From positions 1 through 37,834 of the forward strand of contig DATKVG010000019.1 of NCBI GenBank assembly GCA_035530195.1: DNA of 37,834 nucleotides. Reading direction: 5' to 3'. The stretch comes from JAPLKX01 sp035530195 (GTDB lineage: Bacteria; Hydrogenedentota; Hydrogenedentia; Hydrogenedentales; SLHB01). Shown here piece by piece: positions 23,409 through 31,240 of this stretch. The notes beneath the pieces were generated by a model. The model saw only the letters and a list, made by a program, of their open reading frames with translations. It did not search any database and was not told the DNA's origin. Position numbers and translations under genes: made by a program. Within the stretch, counting starts at the first letter, position 1. Every line of letters begins with the position of its first letter.

Positions 23409-24389
23409 TCAGTTTCCCAGCGCCTGCAATGCTTCCCGCGTTCGCGGCTGGTCGGGCTTGATCTCGAGCGATTTCGTGTAGGCTTCTTTGGTCCGCTTGA
23501 CGTTGCCCCCCTGTCGGCTCAGGCTTCCTATCATGTTCCACGTCACGTAGTCGCCCGGCCCGAGAGCCGCCGCACGTTCCGCGGCACTGAGCGCCAGCGA
23601 CATCTTCCCGGCACGCAACAGCAGCTTCGCATACGCCAGGTGATGCTCATGCGTTTCCGGGAACACCAGCCGCGCCGCCTCGAACGCCTGCAGCGATTCC
23701 GTCAACAGCGTGCCGAGCAGCCCCGCTTCCTCGTTCGACATCGCACCCAGCGCGTCCAGATCGTTGGACGCCTCGAGCACCTCCCCGTCCCGTACACGCG
23801 CCGCCGCCAAGGCCAGTTTTGCCGCGCGCATCTCCGGCTTCACTTCGAGCGCGTTCTGGTAACTCTCCCGCGCCAACCCATACAGCGACTGACGGCGGTA
23901 CACCTCGCCCAGCCCGACGTACGCCCCCGCCACCATGTCCGTGCCCGGGTTCAACCCCACCGCCTTGTGAAACGCCGCCGCCGCGGCATTGGCCCGCGTC
24001 GGCCCCAACTCCGTCAGTGCATATCCCAGCGACGCCCACAGGCTCGCATCAGCCGGCTCGATCTTGGTCGCCCGCTCAAACGCGCTTGCGGCCAAGTCAT
24101 AGTCGTCGTTCTTCAAGCACGCACCGGCATAATCGCGCAGCACCGAAACGTCATCCGATTTCCCCGCATCCGCTGCCGCAAACTGATCGCACGCATCCTT
24201 CAAATATTTTCGCGCGCTCTCCTCATGCGACCCCGCACCCTTGCCGTCGTTCTTGGATGCGGCCTCCGCCGCCACCTGCATCTCCGCCTTATACTGCGCC
24301 ATCGCCGCACGCGCCGCAGATACATCCGCAACCGCCGGCAAAGACAAACAAACGGCCAATGCCCCAACAACCAATATCTTTGTACTCAC
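23409..24389 (-). CDS. secreted tetratricopeptide-repeat protein
   Basis: 326 residues with a signal peptide (KILVVGALAVCLSLPAVADV) and at least four to five TPR units, for example DDYDLAASAFERATKIEPAD, ARESYQNALEVKPEMRAAKL and TKEAYTKSLEIKPDQPRTRE. TPR arrays mediate protein-protein contacts; no catalytic domain is present. Start is a GTG at 24389 with AAGGA 8 bases upstream. It lies convergent to lipB and downstream of the alpha/beta hydrolase gene, from which it is separated by a terminator, so it is probably expressed separately. Partner proteins are not evident. Confidence 0.85.
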   Translation of the reverse strand: MSTKILVVGALAVCLSLPAVADVSAARAAMAQYKAEMQVAAEAASKNDGKGAGSHEESARKYLKDACDQFAAADAGKSDDVSVLRDYAGACLKNDDYDLAASAFERATKIEPADASLWASLGYALTELGPTRANAAAAAFHKAVGLNPGTDMVAGAYVGLGEVYRRQSLYGLARESYQNALEVKPEMRAAKLALAAARVRDGEVLEASNDLDALGAMSNEEAGLLGTLLTESLQAFEAARLVFPETHEHHLAYAKLLLRAGKMSLALSAAERAAALGPGDYVTWNMIGSLSRQGGNVKRTKEAYTKSLEIKPDQPRTREALQALGN

Positions 24390-24461
24390 AAGTCAATCCT
24401 TTTCCAGCCTGTTTCCCTTGAATTATGTCATTCGGATTTTACTACGCGACGGCCTCACTCG

Positions 24462-24487
24462 AAAAACGCCTGAACGTAGCGCAGGCG
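24462..24487 (-). terminator. intrinsic terminator of the alpha/beta hydrolase gene
   Basis: On the minus strand CGCCTG (24487-24482) pairs with CAGGCG (24472-24467) and is followed directly by TTTTT (24466-24462). Half of the stem is contributed by a copy of the GCAGGCGTCTCGCCTGC repeat, so the repeat appears to have been recruited as a terminator. Confidence 0.6.
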
Positions 24488-24498
24488 TCTCGCCTGCA
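24476..24498. repeat. dispersed GCAGGCGTCTCGCCTGC repeat
   Basis: Self-complementary copy: GCAGGCG and CGCCTGC around TCT (24481-24497). The 17-base core, with the preceding GTAGC, is identical to 33467-33487. Confidence 0.8.
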
Positions 24499-24527
24499 TC
24501 TTTTCCCTGAAAGCTCCGAATAGCGGC

Positions 24528-25469
24528 CTACCTTGTCGGCAGATGTTGCTTTACCCAGGCCAACGCGTCCGCGACATAGGCCCGCGTCAGCTTGTGTCCC
24601 TGATCGTACCAGATCAGCCGGGTATTCGGCCCTTCGATGTACTGATGGTATGAGGCTTCCATCTTGGCGGGGTCGTACAAATCGTCCTTCTTCCCCATGA
24701 GCATCAGGAACGGCGTTGACCCGATTCCCCACGCATAATCGATGGGCGCCGTTGCGCCGTAGCCCTCGCTGACCAGCGGCGGCACGCAGGCGACCGCTAC
24801 CTTGATGCGCGGCTCGACTGACAACAGGAAAAACGAATCCATGCCGCCCATGCTGTACCCCACAAGGCCCACCCGGCCCATATCAATTTCCTCGCGCTGC
24901 GCCATGTAGTCCAATGCGCGCCGATAGTCCTTGACGGTTTGGACCGTAATCTCCGCGAAAGTGAAGAAGTTTTTGCGTGGCGGCGCCTTTGGATCTTCAA
25001 ACGGATTCACATCCTGATAGTCGATCTCGTTACTTCGCTCGCCATGCGTCGCCGCATCCAATGCAAGCACCGCATAACCTTCCTCGAGAAGCGCTTTGCG
25101 CATTTCTCCGCCATTCATTATGTTTCCGTCCTCGTACCACCCTTCCTTGCTTCCCGACCACCCGTGCAGCAGCAGGACCAGCGCGTAGGGTTTTGGCCCC
25201 TTCTTCGGCAACTCCAAATAGCCCGGCACCAGAAACCTTTGCGCGCCCCGAAACACGATCTTCTGGCGTAACGTGTCTTCCCTATCACGTTCTTTCACCA
25301 CCCGCGCCTCCAAAGGGATGCTCGCATCGTACACAAAAAACGGCAATCGCGCCTCAAACGCTTCCCTGCTGATGCGCGGATAGGGAGCCGACTCCTCCGC
25401 TACCGCAAGAAACGCACTCAATATCAAAATGCCGGCAAGACCAATATGAATTCTGGCGGAGTTAGTCAA
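24528..25469 (-). CDS. exported alpha/beta hydrolase
   Basis: 313-residue serine hydrolase with a signal peptide (IHIGLAGILILSAFLAVAEE). The fold elements are LVLLLHGWSGSKEGWYEDGN (oxyanion region), the nucleophile elbow VGLVGYSMGGMDSF, the acid GKKDDLYDPAKM and the histidine WYDQGHKL. This is the layout of dienelactone hydrolase or acyl-peptidase-like esterases (DUF1749/Abhydrolase families), and the substrate is unknown. A TTG at 25469 is chosen as start because GGGAGGGA lies 6 bases upstream and the signal peptide then begins correctly. A longer reading from a GTG at 25529 would bury the signal. It is 122 bases downstream of hflX and may share that transcript. Confidence 0.85.
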   Translation of the reverse strand: MTNSARIHIGLAGILILSAFLAVAEESAPYPRISREAFEARLPFFVYDASIPLEARVVKERDREDTLRQKIVFRGAQRFLVPGYLELPKKGPKPYALVLLLHGWSGSKEGWYEDGNIMNGGEMRKALLEEGYAVLALDAATHGERSNEIDYQDVNPFEDPKAPPRKNFFTFAEITVQTVKDYRRALDYMAQREEIDMGRVGLVGYSMGGMDSFFLLSVEPRIKVAVACVPPLVSEGYGATAPIDYAWGIGSTPFLMLMGKKDDLYDPAKMEASYHQYIEGPNTRLIWYDQGHKLTRAYVADALAWVKQHLPTR

Positions 25470-25591
25470 TAAGAATCCCTCCCTGCCCGTCAACGACCCA
25501 AATCGCTTGTTTGCGCAGAATGATATCACGGTTTACACGTTATTCTTCAGGAGATGATAGACATATCCGAGCGCTGTCGAGACGCCCGCCC

Positions 25592-27229
25592 CTACTCCAC
25601 CGCCATAAGCTGGGACTGCCACAGCCGCCGGTGCAATTCGTGCAGCAGCGGGCCAAACGTTTCCGGCTGGTGGGCCGAGATCGGGATGGCCCCGTAGTTT
25701 TGCGCCAGCCCTGCGACCCGGTCCGGGTCGCATTGGTCGATCTTGTTGAGCACGACCACCGTCGGTTTCTGATCCAGCTCGAGCCGAGCAAGGATCTCCC
25801 GCACCGCCGGCCATTTCTCCTCGACATCGCCCGCCGACGCGTCCACCACGTGCAGCAGCAGGTCCGCTTCCTGCGCCTCCTCGAACGTCGTCCGGAACGC
25901 CGCCATCAGGTCTTCCGGCAGGTTTCTTATGAACCCGACGGTATCAGTGATGATGATGTCGCGTTCGTCGGGGAACCGCAGCCGCCGCGATACCGGGTTG
26001 AGTGTCGCGAACAGCGCGTTCTCCACCACCACCGAGCTTTCCGTCAGCGCGTTGAGCAGCGTCGATTTCCCCGCATTCGTATACCCGACAATGGCGACCG
26101 TCGGCAGGCCCTGGCGTGTGCGCATGGCCCTGCGTAGCTTGCGCCGCTCGCCCAGTTTGCCGACCTCGCGCGCCAGTTGGGCAATCCGGTCCTGGGCCCT
26201 GCGGCGGTTGACCTCGAGCTTGGTTTCGCCGGGCCCCCGGCCGCCGATCCCGCCCGTCAGCCGCGACATCGCCGTATGTTTTTCGCCGAGCCGCGGCAGC
26301 AGGTAGCGGAGTTGCGCGAGCTCGACCTGGATCTTGCCTTCCCGCGTCTGGGCGTGCTGGGCAAAAATGTCGAGGATAACCTGCGTCCGGTCGAGCACCT
26401 TCAAATCGGTGAAATCCGCGATGCTTCTCACTTGGGCCGGCGACAGGTTCAGGTCGAAAATGATCACCTCAGCCCCCACCTGCATCGCCTTGATGACCAT
26501 CTCTTTCAGTTTGCCTTTCCCCATGACGAACCGCGGGTCCGCCGGACGCCGTTGCGCCACCCGGTGCACCGTCGCCAGCCCCGCGCTCCGCGCAAGCTCG
26601 TGCAACTCGGCCAGCGAATCTTCCGCCGCCGAGGCGGTGTCGTTGCCGACGTGCACCAGGACGGCCCGGTCGCGCGTGTCCCCCGCCAGCCGCGGCCGCC
26701 GCACCCGCTCGATTTCGTCTTCGATCGCGCGAATGCGTTCCGGGAAGTCGGCTGTCAGGTCGTGCACGCTCACCGGCGGCAGGATTTCCCACGGCAGGCC
26801 CCGCTCGTTGTCCGGCAGCAGGTGCGCCTGGAACACCCGGCCCGGAAGACCCGCGTCGACCACCTCGATCGCCGCCACCATATCCAGACGCAGCAGCGCC
26901 AAGTCCGTCATATCGTCTTCGGAGAGGGGTTCGTGATTGAGATGCGTATGGACCAGCCGCAGACCGCACAGCCGGTCCCGCCCCCGTTTATACGCATTCA
27001 AGTCCGGCAACGTCACCGCACGCGCATCTCCCACCAGCACCGCCTCGACGTGCCCGGCACGATCCAACAGCAACCCAACCTGCCGCTTGATTTCCAGCGA
27101 AATCTCCGTCAGCGCACGCGCCAAATCCGGCGCTACGACCATGTCCGAACGGCTGCGGCGGTGTTGCAGCTTCTCCAACCGGCGCAGCGGAAACGCGCTC
27201 AGCCCACTCGTATTACCAACCAGCCTGAT
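25592..27229 (-). CDS. hflX: GTPase HflX
   Basis: Ribosome-associated GTPase that splits stalled or stress-damaged 70S/100S ribosomes. Domains: an N-terminal HflX-specific region (ALTEISLEIKRQVGLLLDRA, then RFVMGKGKLKEMVIKA and LDRTQVILDIFAQHAQTREG), a glycine-rich linker GGIGGRGPGETKLEVNRRRA and the G domain with GYTNAGKSTLLNAL, DTVGFIRNLP and NKID. The reading begins at an ATC codon at 27229. Translation from there gives RLVGNTSGLSAFPLRRLEKL, which matches the HflX N-terminus, and a perfect AGGAGG lies 5 bases upstream. No ATG or GTG exists in frame between the upstream stop and residue 18, and the first standard codon, TTG at 27178, would remove conserved sequence and has no ribosome site. 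Either ATC is used as start or one base differs from the true sequence. Confidence 0.92.
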   Translation of the reverse strand: MRLVGNTSGLSAFPLRRLEKLQHRRSRSDMVVAPDLARALTEISLEIKRQVGLLLDRAGHVEAVLVGDARAVTLPDLNAYKRGRDRLCGLRLVHTHLNHEPLSEDDMTDLALLRLDMVAAIEVVDAGLPGRVFQAHLLPDNERGLPWEILPPVSVHDLTADFPERIRAIEDEIERVRRPRLAGDTRDRAVLVHVGNDTASAAEDSLAELHELARSAGLATVHRVAQRRPADPRFVMGKGKLKEMVIKAMQVGAEVIIFDLNLSPAQVRSIADFTDLKVLDRTQVILDIFAQHAQTREGKIQVELAQLRYLLPRLGEKHTAMSRLTGGIGGRGPGETKLEVNRRRAQDRIAQLAREVGKLGERRKLRRAMRTRQGLPTVAIVGYTNAGKSTLLNALTESSVVVENALFATLNPVSRRLRFPDERDIIITDTVGFIRNLPEDLMAAFRTTFEEAQEADLLLHVVDASAGDVEEKWPAVREILARLELDQKPTVVVLNKIDQCDPDRVAGLAQNYGAIPISAHQPETFGPLLHELHRRLWQSQLMAVE

Positions 27230-27241
27230 GGTGTCCTCCTC

Positions 27242-27257
27242 TCAGGAGGCCTCCTGA
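27242..27257. repeat. 16-bp perfect palindrome upstream of hflX
   Basis: TCAGGAGGCCTCCTGA is fully self-complementary. It lies just upstream of the hflX ribosome-binding site and contains a second AGGAGG-type sequence, so it could pair with or duplicate the ribosome site, or serve as an operator. Confidence 0.5.
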
Positions 27258-27266
27258 GAAACGGAA

Positions 27267-27300
27267 CGCCGGGCATGCGCGTACACACACATGCCCGGCG
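27267..27300 (-). terminator. likely terminator after the sugar isomerase-like gene
   Basis: CGCCGGGCATG and CATGCCCGGCG form a perfect 11-bp stem (27267-27277 with 27290-27300) around a 12-base loop. On the minus strand it is followed by TTCCGTTTCTC, a moderately T-rich tail. It stands 34 bases after the stop of the upstream gene and before hflX. Confidence 0.6.
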
Positions 27301-27334
27301 CGTATCGTTTTATAGGTACGAATGAGCGCCAAGA

Positions 27335-28297
27335 CTACCCTTGAAGCATGATCCGGCGGATGATCTTCTGGCTCTCGACCGCGTCGAGCGTCTTCTGAGC
27401 CTTCCGTAGTTCGGCGACGTCCATTTTTTCCAGCTTCTTCCAGAATATCGATAAATTCCCGATAGCGATCTGGCAGGCATGGCATGGGTCCATGCGGCAG
27501 GCCATCATGTCGACAACGACATACCCGCGATACCGCGCTATCTTCAAATAGAGCAAGGCCTCCATTAATTCCCACATGTTGATGCTTCCGGGTACCATCA
27601 TGTCGTCCCACAGCCTGTAGGAATCGCTGAAATAAACCTGAAACAGCTTATTGGCCCGCGTCAGGAACGCAATGGATTCCGCCGGATTCTCGAGGGCCAT
27701 CAGCGAATGCGAGAAATTGACCGCCACGCCAACGTTTTTCATCGCGATTTCCTGGCACAACGACAGGGCTTTCCCCACCGACGCGACCGTGACGTGCTTT
27801 CGGGGTTCCCGCGGCTTGTATGCGATGGCCACATTGATGTCCGGGGACGCGTATTTGGCGATGGTTTTGATGGACGAAATCACCGTGTTCCAGTACGTTG
27901 CGTAATCGACGTGAAACGGGTAATCGAACCCATCGGTGTGCAGGCGCAGCGTCACTTCCGTGGCGCTGAGCTGGCGGGCAATGTCGACGGATTTTCGGCC
28001 TTCTTCGATGGCGGCGTTGCGCGTTTTGGGATGCTGATGACCGAACGCACCCAGCGCAAACCGCTTATCGTGCGTAAAATGCGCTGATACACCGGAACAC
28101 AACAGGGCGTACTCCTTGAGTATCCGCTTCACCTCGCGAACCGGGAAATCCGGCGAAATATCGGTTTGCGCAATTTCAACCGCCTTGAGACCCTTGATTT
28201 TCGCCGCAGACGCAAGACGTTCCTGCGCACGCGGCGCATCCGGGCCCTGTTCGCCTCCGGAAAACACCGAAAGCGCGGCTGCCAGTTTCAGCGTCAT
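27335..28297 (-). CDS. sugar phosphate isomerase/epimerase-like TIM-barrel protein
   Basis: 320-residue AP-endonuclease-2/xylose-isomerase-like TIM barrel. Strand-end residues suggest the metal site: AVEIAQTDIS, CSGVSAHFTHD, TLRLHTDGFDYP, VAIAYKPREPRKH, GVAVNFSHSLMALEN, LFQVYFSDSY and YVVVDMMACRMDP. Several usual metal ligands (the E-D-H-E set) cannot be matched one to one, so catalytic activity is uncertain. The ATG at 28297 places the first strand (LKLAAALSVFSGG) at the N-terminus. A TTG at 28381 with a strong GGAAGGGG upstream would add 28 basic, apparently non-homologous residues and remains a real alternative. It is driven by the promoter at 28472-28500. Such proteins often act in inositol or keto-sugar catabolism together with Gfo/Idh oxidoreductases, as at 35331-36671. 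Confidence 0.8.
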   Translation of the reverse strand: MTLKLAAALSVFSGGEQGPDAPRAQERLASAAKIKGLKAVEIAQTDISPDFPVREVKRILKEYALLCSGVSAHFTHDKRFALGAFGHQHPKTRNAAIEEGRKSVDIARQLSATEVTLRLHTDGFDYPFHVDYATYWNTVISSIKTIAKYASPDINVAIAYKPREPRKHVTVASVGKALSLCQEIAMKNVGVAVNFSHSLMALENPAESIAFLTRANKLFQVYFSDSYRLWDDMMVPGSINMWELMEALLYLKIARYRGYVVVDMMACRMDPCHACQIAIGNLSIFWKKLEKMDVAELRKAQKTLDAVESQKIIRRIMLQG

Positions 28298-28416
28298 GCT
28301 GGCCCGCCGATCACGTGCGCTGTCACGGCTGGTCAGCGCCTCCAACCCGGCATCATCTGGCTCGCGACCATGACTTTGCAACAGTAATACCCCTTCCTTC
28401 TACAGCTAACAGGAAA

Positions 28417-28445
28417 TAATGTGGAAAAGCTTTGTAACCACATTA
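28417..28445. promoter_or_regulatory. inverted repeat in the isomerase leader
   Basis: TAATGTGG (28417-28424) and CCACATTA (28438-28445) form a perfect 8-bp stem around AAAAGCTTTGTAA. It lies between the predicted start site near 28465 and the coding region on the minus strand, a position suited to an operator or an RNA hairpin. Confidence 0.45.
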
Positions 28446-28471
28446 CAGGGCGGAAATCGCTACTTCATGAT

Positions 28472-28500
28472 ATTCTAGATAATTAACATCAATTTGTCAA
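28472..28500 (-). promoter_or_regulatory. strong sigma-70-type promoter of the isomerase gene
   Basis: Minus strand TTGACA (28500-28495, perfect), exact 17-base spacer and TAGAAT (28477-28472, five of six), set in AT-rich DNA within an otherwise GC-rich window. Confidence 0.75.
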
Positions 28501-28578
28501 TACTTTAAAATAACCCGTTTCTATGTCTAAGGTTACAGCGAACAGGCACCCCAACTTACCTAACCCAAAATAAAAGGA

Positions 28579-28687
28579 GGCGAGTGCGGGTAGCGGGGGG
28601 ACTACCACAAAGCGCACTCGCCGGTGGTGGGAACCAGTCATTGCTGACTGCAACTAAGAGAGGAAACTGGGGGAACGGTTTCCGCTC
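28579..28687 (+). ncRNA. candidate structured RNA, class unknown
   Basis: Three successive hairpins are visible. P1: GGCGAGTGCG (28579-28588) with CGCACTCGCC (28613-28622), enclosing GGTAG (28589-28593) and CTACC (28602-28606) with a G-rich loop and an ACAAAG bulge. P2: CAGTCA (28635-28640) with TGACTG (28645-28650) and a TTGC loop. P3: GAG-A-GGAAAC (28658-28667) with GTTTCC-G-CTC (28678-28687). All stems are perfect apart from one A.G mismatch in P3. The region is non-coding on both strands and does not match riboswitch consensus sequences I can recall. The strand is assigned only because the HEAT-repeat gene lies downstream; no promoter for it is obvious, and the structure would also form on the minus strand. 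Confidence 0.4.
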
Positions 28688-28762
28688 AAAGCTATTACGT
28701 GTAACATGCCTCCATGCCCACCTAATTCCCGGCAAGAGAAGTTTTTTTGCCTCGGCACTTTT

Positions 28763-28807
28763 TCCTATACGTCCTATCGGTCCTTATAGGTCTATAGGCC
28801 CTATAGA
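28763..28807. repeat. degenerate decamer tandem repeat (TCCTATAGG type)
   Basis: Successive units TCCTATACG, TCCTATCGG, TCCTTATAGG, TCTATAGG and CCTATAG with a period near 10 bases. The end forms the palindrome CTATAGGCCCTATAG. Confidence 0.7.
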
Positions 28808-28816
28808 TTCGCCTTG

Positions 28817-28846
28817 TTGACACTTTCCCCCCTGACAAGCGACAAT
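28817..28846 (+). promoter_or_regulatory. promoter of the HEAT-repeat gene
   Basis: TTGACA (28817-28822, perfect), 18-base spacer and GACAAT (28841-28846). Start near 28853 leaves about 18 bases before the ATG at 28871. In the non-coding interval 28298-28870 the other contents are listed separately; 28690-28760 shows nothing I recognise. Confidence 0.5.
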
Positions 28847-28870
28847 CAACCAGTTGGCCCGGATGGGCTT

Positions 28871-29935
28871 ATGGGGTTTACCGTGGGCACTTTGCGCGTT
28901 GGTCTCGCCGTTTGGCTGGGGGCGTGTGCCGCGTTCGCGGCGGACATTGCCGCCGTCACGGACGCTTCGTTGGAACATGCCCTGCGCTTGATGACGTCGA
29001 ACGAGGTGGTCTGGATTGGCCGGACCCCACAGTGGCCTTCTGCTCAGCCCGCGGGGGCGCAGGCCGCCATGTCCGTGCTCGTCGAGACGTTCCAAGCGGA
29101 AGACGAACAGACCCGGCTGCGGTCCCTCGAGGCCATGGCCAAACTCGATGCCCAACACAACGCCGATGTGTTTTTCAACGCCCTGGGCGATCCTTCCCCC
29201 ACCGTTCGAGACGCCGCGGCTCGGGTGGTGGCCGGGTTTCCGCCGGATCAGGTGTTTGACCGCGTAATGCCGGCGCTGGCGGCGCCGGCGGGGCAGGCGG
29301 ACAACACGCTGGCCCTGGCATTGCCGCTGTTGCGCAGCGTGCTCGAGCCCCGCATGCTCGACGTCCTCGAATCAACGGAAGAGACCGTGGACCGCCGGGC
29401 CGCCGCCGCATACAGCCTGGGCCTGATGGGCAGCGGAGCGGCGGCGCCCACCCTGGCCGAACTGGCCTGGGGAACCGATGAATGGCTGGCGTCGGTAAGC
29501 GCGCAGGCGCTCCTGACGATCCGCGACCCCGTCGTGATCCCCAAGCTGGCCCAACTGACCGCGCACCCGTCCGAGCAAACACGGTGGGCCGCACTCGAAG
29601 GTCTGGCCGCGATGGGCGGGCCGGTAGCCATCGAGGCCATCGGCAACGTCGCCGTGACGCGCCCCGCCAACGACAAAGAACTGAGCCGGCGCGCCGTCCA
29701 ACTCCTCGCCGCCACCAAAGACCCGGGCGTCATACCGATCCTGATCCATGCCATGGACCGCAACCTCGCCGTGCGCCGGATTGCCGTCGACGCGCTCAGC
29801 GAACTCACCGGCAAAGATTTCGGCGATATGCCCTCGTTCTGGATCGAGTGGTGGGAAAAACGAAACGATCCCTCGCAGGCGCCCGAGCAAATGCCGGCGC
29901 AAAAACCCCTTTTTGACGTTGAATACATGGAGTGA
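28871..29935 (+). CDS. exported HEAT-repeat protein
   Basis: 354 residues with a signal peptide (GTLRVGLAVWLGACAAFAAD) and a solenoid of HEAT/PBS-lyase-type repeats, for example DPSPTVRDAAARVVAGFPPD, HPSEQTRWAALEGLAAMGGP and MDRNLAVRRIAVDALSELTG. The C-terminal DFGDMPSFWIEWWEKRNDPS is a common ending of such proteins in planctomycete-like genomes, in my recollection. It is a scaffold or binding protein with no enzymatic domain. The ATG at 28871 is chosen because the signal peptide then starts correctly; an upstream in-frame TTG would add residues overlapping the promoter. It is 72 bases upstream of dprA. Confidence 0.85.
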   Translation: MGFTVGTLRVGLAVWLGACAAFAADIAAVTDASLEHALRLMTSNEVVWIGRTPQWPSAQPAGAQAAMSVLVETFQAEDEQTRLRSLEAMAKLDAQHNADVFFNALGDPSPTVRDAAARVVAGFPPDQVFDRVMPALAAPAGQADNTLALALPLLRSVLEPRMLDVLESTEETVDRRAAAAYSLGLMGSGAAAPTLAELAWGTDEWLASVSAQALLTIRDPVVIPKLAQLTAHPSEQTRWAALEGLAAMGGPVAIEAIGNVAVTRPANDKELSRRAVQLLAATKDPGVIPILIHAMDRNLAVRRIAVDALSELTGKDFGDMPSFWIEWWEKRNDPSQAPEQMPAQKPLFDVEYME

Positions 29936-30007
29936 CACATATTAAGCTGGTGCGGTGGGAGGCGGAGACGGCTTTTCGATCAACGCGCATGCTTGGGGCG
30001 GTTACCT

Positions 30008-31240
30008 ATGACGACAGTGCTGACGCAGGAACAACGCGACTGGCTGCGCCTCACCATGATCCCCGGAGTCGGTTCGACCAGTTTCATCCGGCTGCTGGCG
30101 CGGTTTCACACGCCGGGTGAGGTGCTTCGTGCTTCGCGGGCGGGATTGCGCGAGGTGGTCGGGCCGGCGCTGTCTGATCGGATCGCCGAATACGGCGATG
30201 CGGTTGACCTGGACGGACAGGAGCGCCTGATGGAGCAGTACGGCGTCTCGCTGGTGACGCTCGAAGACCCCGCATACCCGCCGCGGCTCGCCGAAATCTA
30301 CGACCCGCCGCTCGCGTTGTTCGTGCGCGGCGAGTTGTACTCGTCCGACGAGGCCTGCATCGCCGTGGTCGGCACGCGGCGTGCCACGCCATACGGGCTG
30401 CGGATGGCCGAGAAGTTCGGCAGAGAACTGGCCGCCCGCGGCATCACCGTCGTCAGCGGAATGGCCATCGGCATCGATTCGGCCGGCCACCGCGGCGCGC
30501 TCGAAGGTGGCGGCCGGACGATCGCCGTGTTCGGCAACGGCGTCGATATCGTATACCCGCCGCAAAATGCCGAACTCATGGACAATATCACCCGCCACGG
30601 GTGCGTCATCTCCCAATTCCCCATGGGCGTCAAACCCGCCAAAGGCCATTTCCCATACCGCAACAGGATCATCAGCGGGATGACGCTCGGCACGCTCGTG
30701 GTCGAGGCCCCGCCGGACAGTGGCGCGCTCATCACGGCCCGGAACGCCGCCGAGCAGGGGCGGGAAGTGTTTGCGGTGCCCGGCCAAATCGGCGTGAGAA
30801 ACAGCGAAGGCCCACACGCCCTGATCCGCGAGGGCGCAAAACTCGTCGAAACGGTCGAGGATATCGTCCTCGAACTCGATCTGCCCGCCCCGTGCCGCCA
30901 GACCCCGCGGCAAGAGGTTCAAACCACGCTGAGTGCCTCCACCGCAACCGGACCAACAACCGATGCCAAGCCGGACGCACGCTCCACAGTTGCGCCAACG
31001 CCCGAAAGCAGGCGGGACGCACGCTCCATAGCCGCCCCAAGCGCCGCCGGCCCACAGCGCGACGGCTGCACCACCATGGAGCTCGACATCCTGTCGGTGC
31101 TCTCGCCCAACGGCTCGTTTGTGGATGAAATCGCCGCGGCGTGCCGGATACCGGTTTCCGAAGCGCTCAGTTCACTCACGCTGCTCGAACTGAAAGGGCT
31201 GGTGCGGCAATTCAGCGGAAAGCGATTTGCCCCCGCATGA
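30008..31240 (+). CDS. dprA: DNA-processing protein DprA
   Basis: Binds incoming single-stranded DNA during natural transformation and loads RecA. The 410-residue protein has an N-terminal helix-hairpin-helix/SAM-like part (TMIPGVGSTSFIRLLARF) and the Rossmann-like DprA core: CIAVVGTRRATPYGLRMAEK, VVSGMAIGIDSAGHRGALEG, GNGVDIVYPPQN, SQFPMGVKPAKGHFPYRNRI and ISGM, and EAPPDSGALITARNAAEQGR. A low-complexity linker with a duplicated DARS phrase precedes the C-terminal winged-helix domain (LDILSVLSPNGSFVDEIAAA). GGGGCGG precedes the ATG at 30008. Its stop overlaps the lpxK start as ATGA, so the two are translationally coupled. No other competence genes are in the window. Confidence 0.95.
   Translation: MTTVLTQEQRDWLRLTMIPGVGSTSFIRLLARFHTPGEVLRASRAGLREVVGPALSDRIAEYGDAVDLDGQERLMEQYGVSLVTLEDPAYPPRLAEIYDPPLALFVRGELYSSDEACIAVVGTRRATPYGLRMAEKFGRELAARGITVVSGMAIGIDSAGHRGALEGGGRTIAVFGNGVDIVYPPQNAELMDNITRHGCVISQFPMGVKPAKGHFPYRNRIISGMTLGTLVVEAPPDSGALITARNAAEQGREVFAVPGQIGVRNSEGPHALIREGAKLVETVEDIVLELDLPAPCRQTPRQEVQTTLSASTATGPTTDAKPDARSTVAPTPESRRDARSIAAPSAAGPQRDGCTTMELDILSVLSPNGSFVDEIAAACRIPVSEALSSLTLLELKGLVRQFSGKRFAPA

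Noticed and set aside
25573..25590. Further copy of the GAGACGCCCGC repeat after hflX
   Set aside because: Only about 11 bases match and the palindrome is absent, so it is not distinguishable from chance.
27213..27611. Minus-strand frame overlapping the isomerase end and the hflX leader
   Set aside because: It is the isomerase gene read in another frame followed by non-coding DNA; no ribosome site.
28579..28687. Cyclic-di-GMP (GEMM) or cobalamin riboswitch
   Set aside because: GGTAGCGGGG and ACAAAGC are reminiscent of GEMM pieces, and GGGAACC of cobalamin elements, but the order and pairing do not fit either consensus.
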